From Phycisphaerales bacterium (GTDB lineage: Bacteria > Planctomycetota > Phycisphaerae > Phycisphaerales > Phycisphaeraceae): a stretch of 7,676 nucleotides of DNA. The translations under genes and the position numbers were made by a program. The first letter of the stretch is position 1. Every line of letters starts with the position of its first letter. This document shows, piece after piece, positions 7,173-7,676 of this stretch. The stretch covers positions 1 through 7,676 of the forward strand of contig JAAUTM010000050.1 of NCBI GenBank assembly GCA_012031455.1. Reading direction: 5' to 3'. The notes under the pieces are model-generated. The model saw nothing but the letters and a program-made list of their open reading frames with translations, did no database searches and was not told the DNA's origin.

Positions 7173-7192
7173 CGAAAGCACCTGTTGGTGCC
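7143..7192 (+). promoter_or_regulatory. Overlapping alternative hairpins between ompH and glmM
   Basis: Four segments alternate: AAGCACC (7143-7149), GGTGCTTT (7162-7169), AAAGCACC (7175-7182) and GGTGC (7187-7191). Segments 1 and 2 form the terminator. Segments 2 and 3 form a perfect 8-bp stem with loop TTTCG, which excludes the terminator. Segments 3 and 4 form a 5-bp stem with loop TGTT. This has the layout of a terminator/antiterminator switch, but it could equally be a terminator with a duplicated stem. It ends about 28 bases before the glmM ribosome-binding site. Confidence 0.4.
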
Positions 7193-7232
7193 TTGAAAGT
7201 TGAGTATCACCACGCCAACAAAGGATATCGAG

Positions 7233-7676
7233 ATGGCAAAAGCACCCCTGATGATGAGTGTGAGCGGGTTACGCGGCTGGGTGGGCGAAAGCCTGACCCC
7301 CGCGGTGGCAGCCGAGTATGCCCAGTGCTTCGGTAACTGGTTGCATGAACATCGCAGACCGCTGGCTGGTGCCCATAAACAGAGTGTAAATTACCCGCCT
7401 CATGTGGTGATCGGGCGCGACAGCCGGCCTTCGGGTTCGATGGTCGAGTCAGCCGCCGTTGCCGGGTTGCTGGCCGCCGGTTGCAGGGTAACGACCCTGG
7501 GCATCGCCACCACCCCGGCTGTGGCATTGATGGTGGATGAACTGCAAGCTGATGGGGGCATGGTCGTCACCGCCAGCCACAATCCGCCTCACGACAACGG
7601 TTTCAAGGCCTACTTTGAAGACGGCGGCCAGGTCGTCCCCGCCGCACGACAAAGGAGTTGTCTCCGAGGTCAACGC
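7233..7676 (+). CDS. glmM: Phosphoglucosamine mutase / phosphohexomutase, partial at right edge, one frameshift
   Basis: This is the N-terminal part of an alpha-D-phosphohexomutase. These enzymes move phosphate between C6 and C1 of a sugar through an active-site phosphoserine; GlmM makes glucosamine 1-phosphate for UDP-GlcNAc, needed for peptidoglycan and lipopolysaccharide. Domain 1 begins S-V-S-G-L-R-G with V-G-E-S-L-T-P; then come V-I-G-R-D-S-R-P-S-G and L-G-I-A-T-T-P-A-V. The phosphoserine loop T-A-S-H-N-P has its Ser at residue 115, followed by N-G-F-K. ATG 7233 has AAAGGA (7220-7225) seven bases upstream. One extra C in CCCC at 7637-7640 breaks the frame; removing it gives Q-V-V-P-P-H-D-K-G-V-V-S-E-V-N. 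Phosphomannomutase (ManB-type) cannot be excluded because the sugar-binding loop lies outside the window. Confidence 0.88.
   Translation, partial: MAKAPLMMSVSGLRGWVGESLTPAVAAEYAQCFGNWLHEHRRPLAGAHKQSVNYPPHVVIGRDSRPSGSMVESAAVAGLLAAGCRVTTLGIATTPAVALMVDELQADGGMVVTASHNPPHDNGFKAYFEDGGQVVPAARQRSCLRGQR

Overview
The window reads as a bacterial chromosome segment, most likely from the Planctomycetes (inference). The evidence is the BamA barrel, whose stretch at about nt 5300-5420 (N-F-D-I-A-D, then F-R-G-A-G-Q, then Q-P-G-x-E) resembles planctomycetal Omp85 proteins. The adjacent Skp/OmpH-like chaperone with a D-L-D-L-T-D C-terminal motif, the TTG start of bamA and a GlmM of the S-V-S-G-L-R-G type agree with this. 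There are no tRNA or rRNA genes, insertion sequences or CRISPR arrays.

Left half, minus strand (about 1-2745): a sugar-responsive module. A secreted modular glycoside hydrolase of clan GH-A (GH39-like) with an N-terminal carbohydrate-binding-like domain runs from about 2676 to 800. Forty-two bases downstream on the same strand is a LacI-family repressor gene (757 to beyond the left edge). Three copies of one operator, consensus TCGGAnCGnTCCGA, lie upstream of the hydrolase (2730-2745), in the lacI promoter (770-787) and over the first lacI codons (741-754). This predicts that the repressor controls both the hydrolase and itself. The lacI promoter is unusually clear: TTGACT, a 17-bp spacer that is the operator, and TATATT placed so that transcription should begin at or next to the A of the ATG, giving a leaderless mRNA.

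Right half, plus strand (2861-7676): housekeeping and envelope genes. In order they are folP (dihydropteroate synthase, 2861-3758), bamA (outer-membrane assembly factor with five POTRA domains, TTG start at 3886, end 6286), ompH/skp (periplasmic chaperone, 6469-7089), and the 5' part of a phosphoglucosamine or phosphohexose mutase gene (7233 onward). BamA and Skp act together in outer-membrane protein biogenesis; GlmM would feed amino-sugar precursors to the envelope. An intrinsic terminator (7143-7172) sits between ompH and glmM. It can also fold into two other overlapping hairpins.

A dominant feature is the number of single-base frameshifts. lacI (1), the hydrolase (3), folP (1), bamA (5, clustered in 5519-5735) and glmM (1) are each broken; only ompH is intact. 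Nearly all lie in short homopolymers, and insertions and deletions are mixed. Once each is corrected, the lengths of the three complete broken genes become exact multiples of three. Sequencing or assembly error is much more likely than pseudogenisation, because essential genes are hit too. The genes are therefore annotated as single conceptual CDSs across the shifts.
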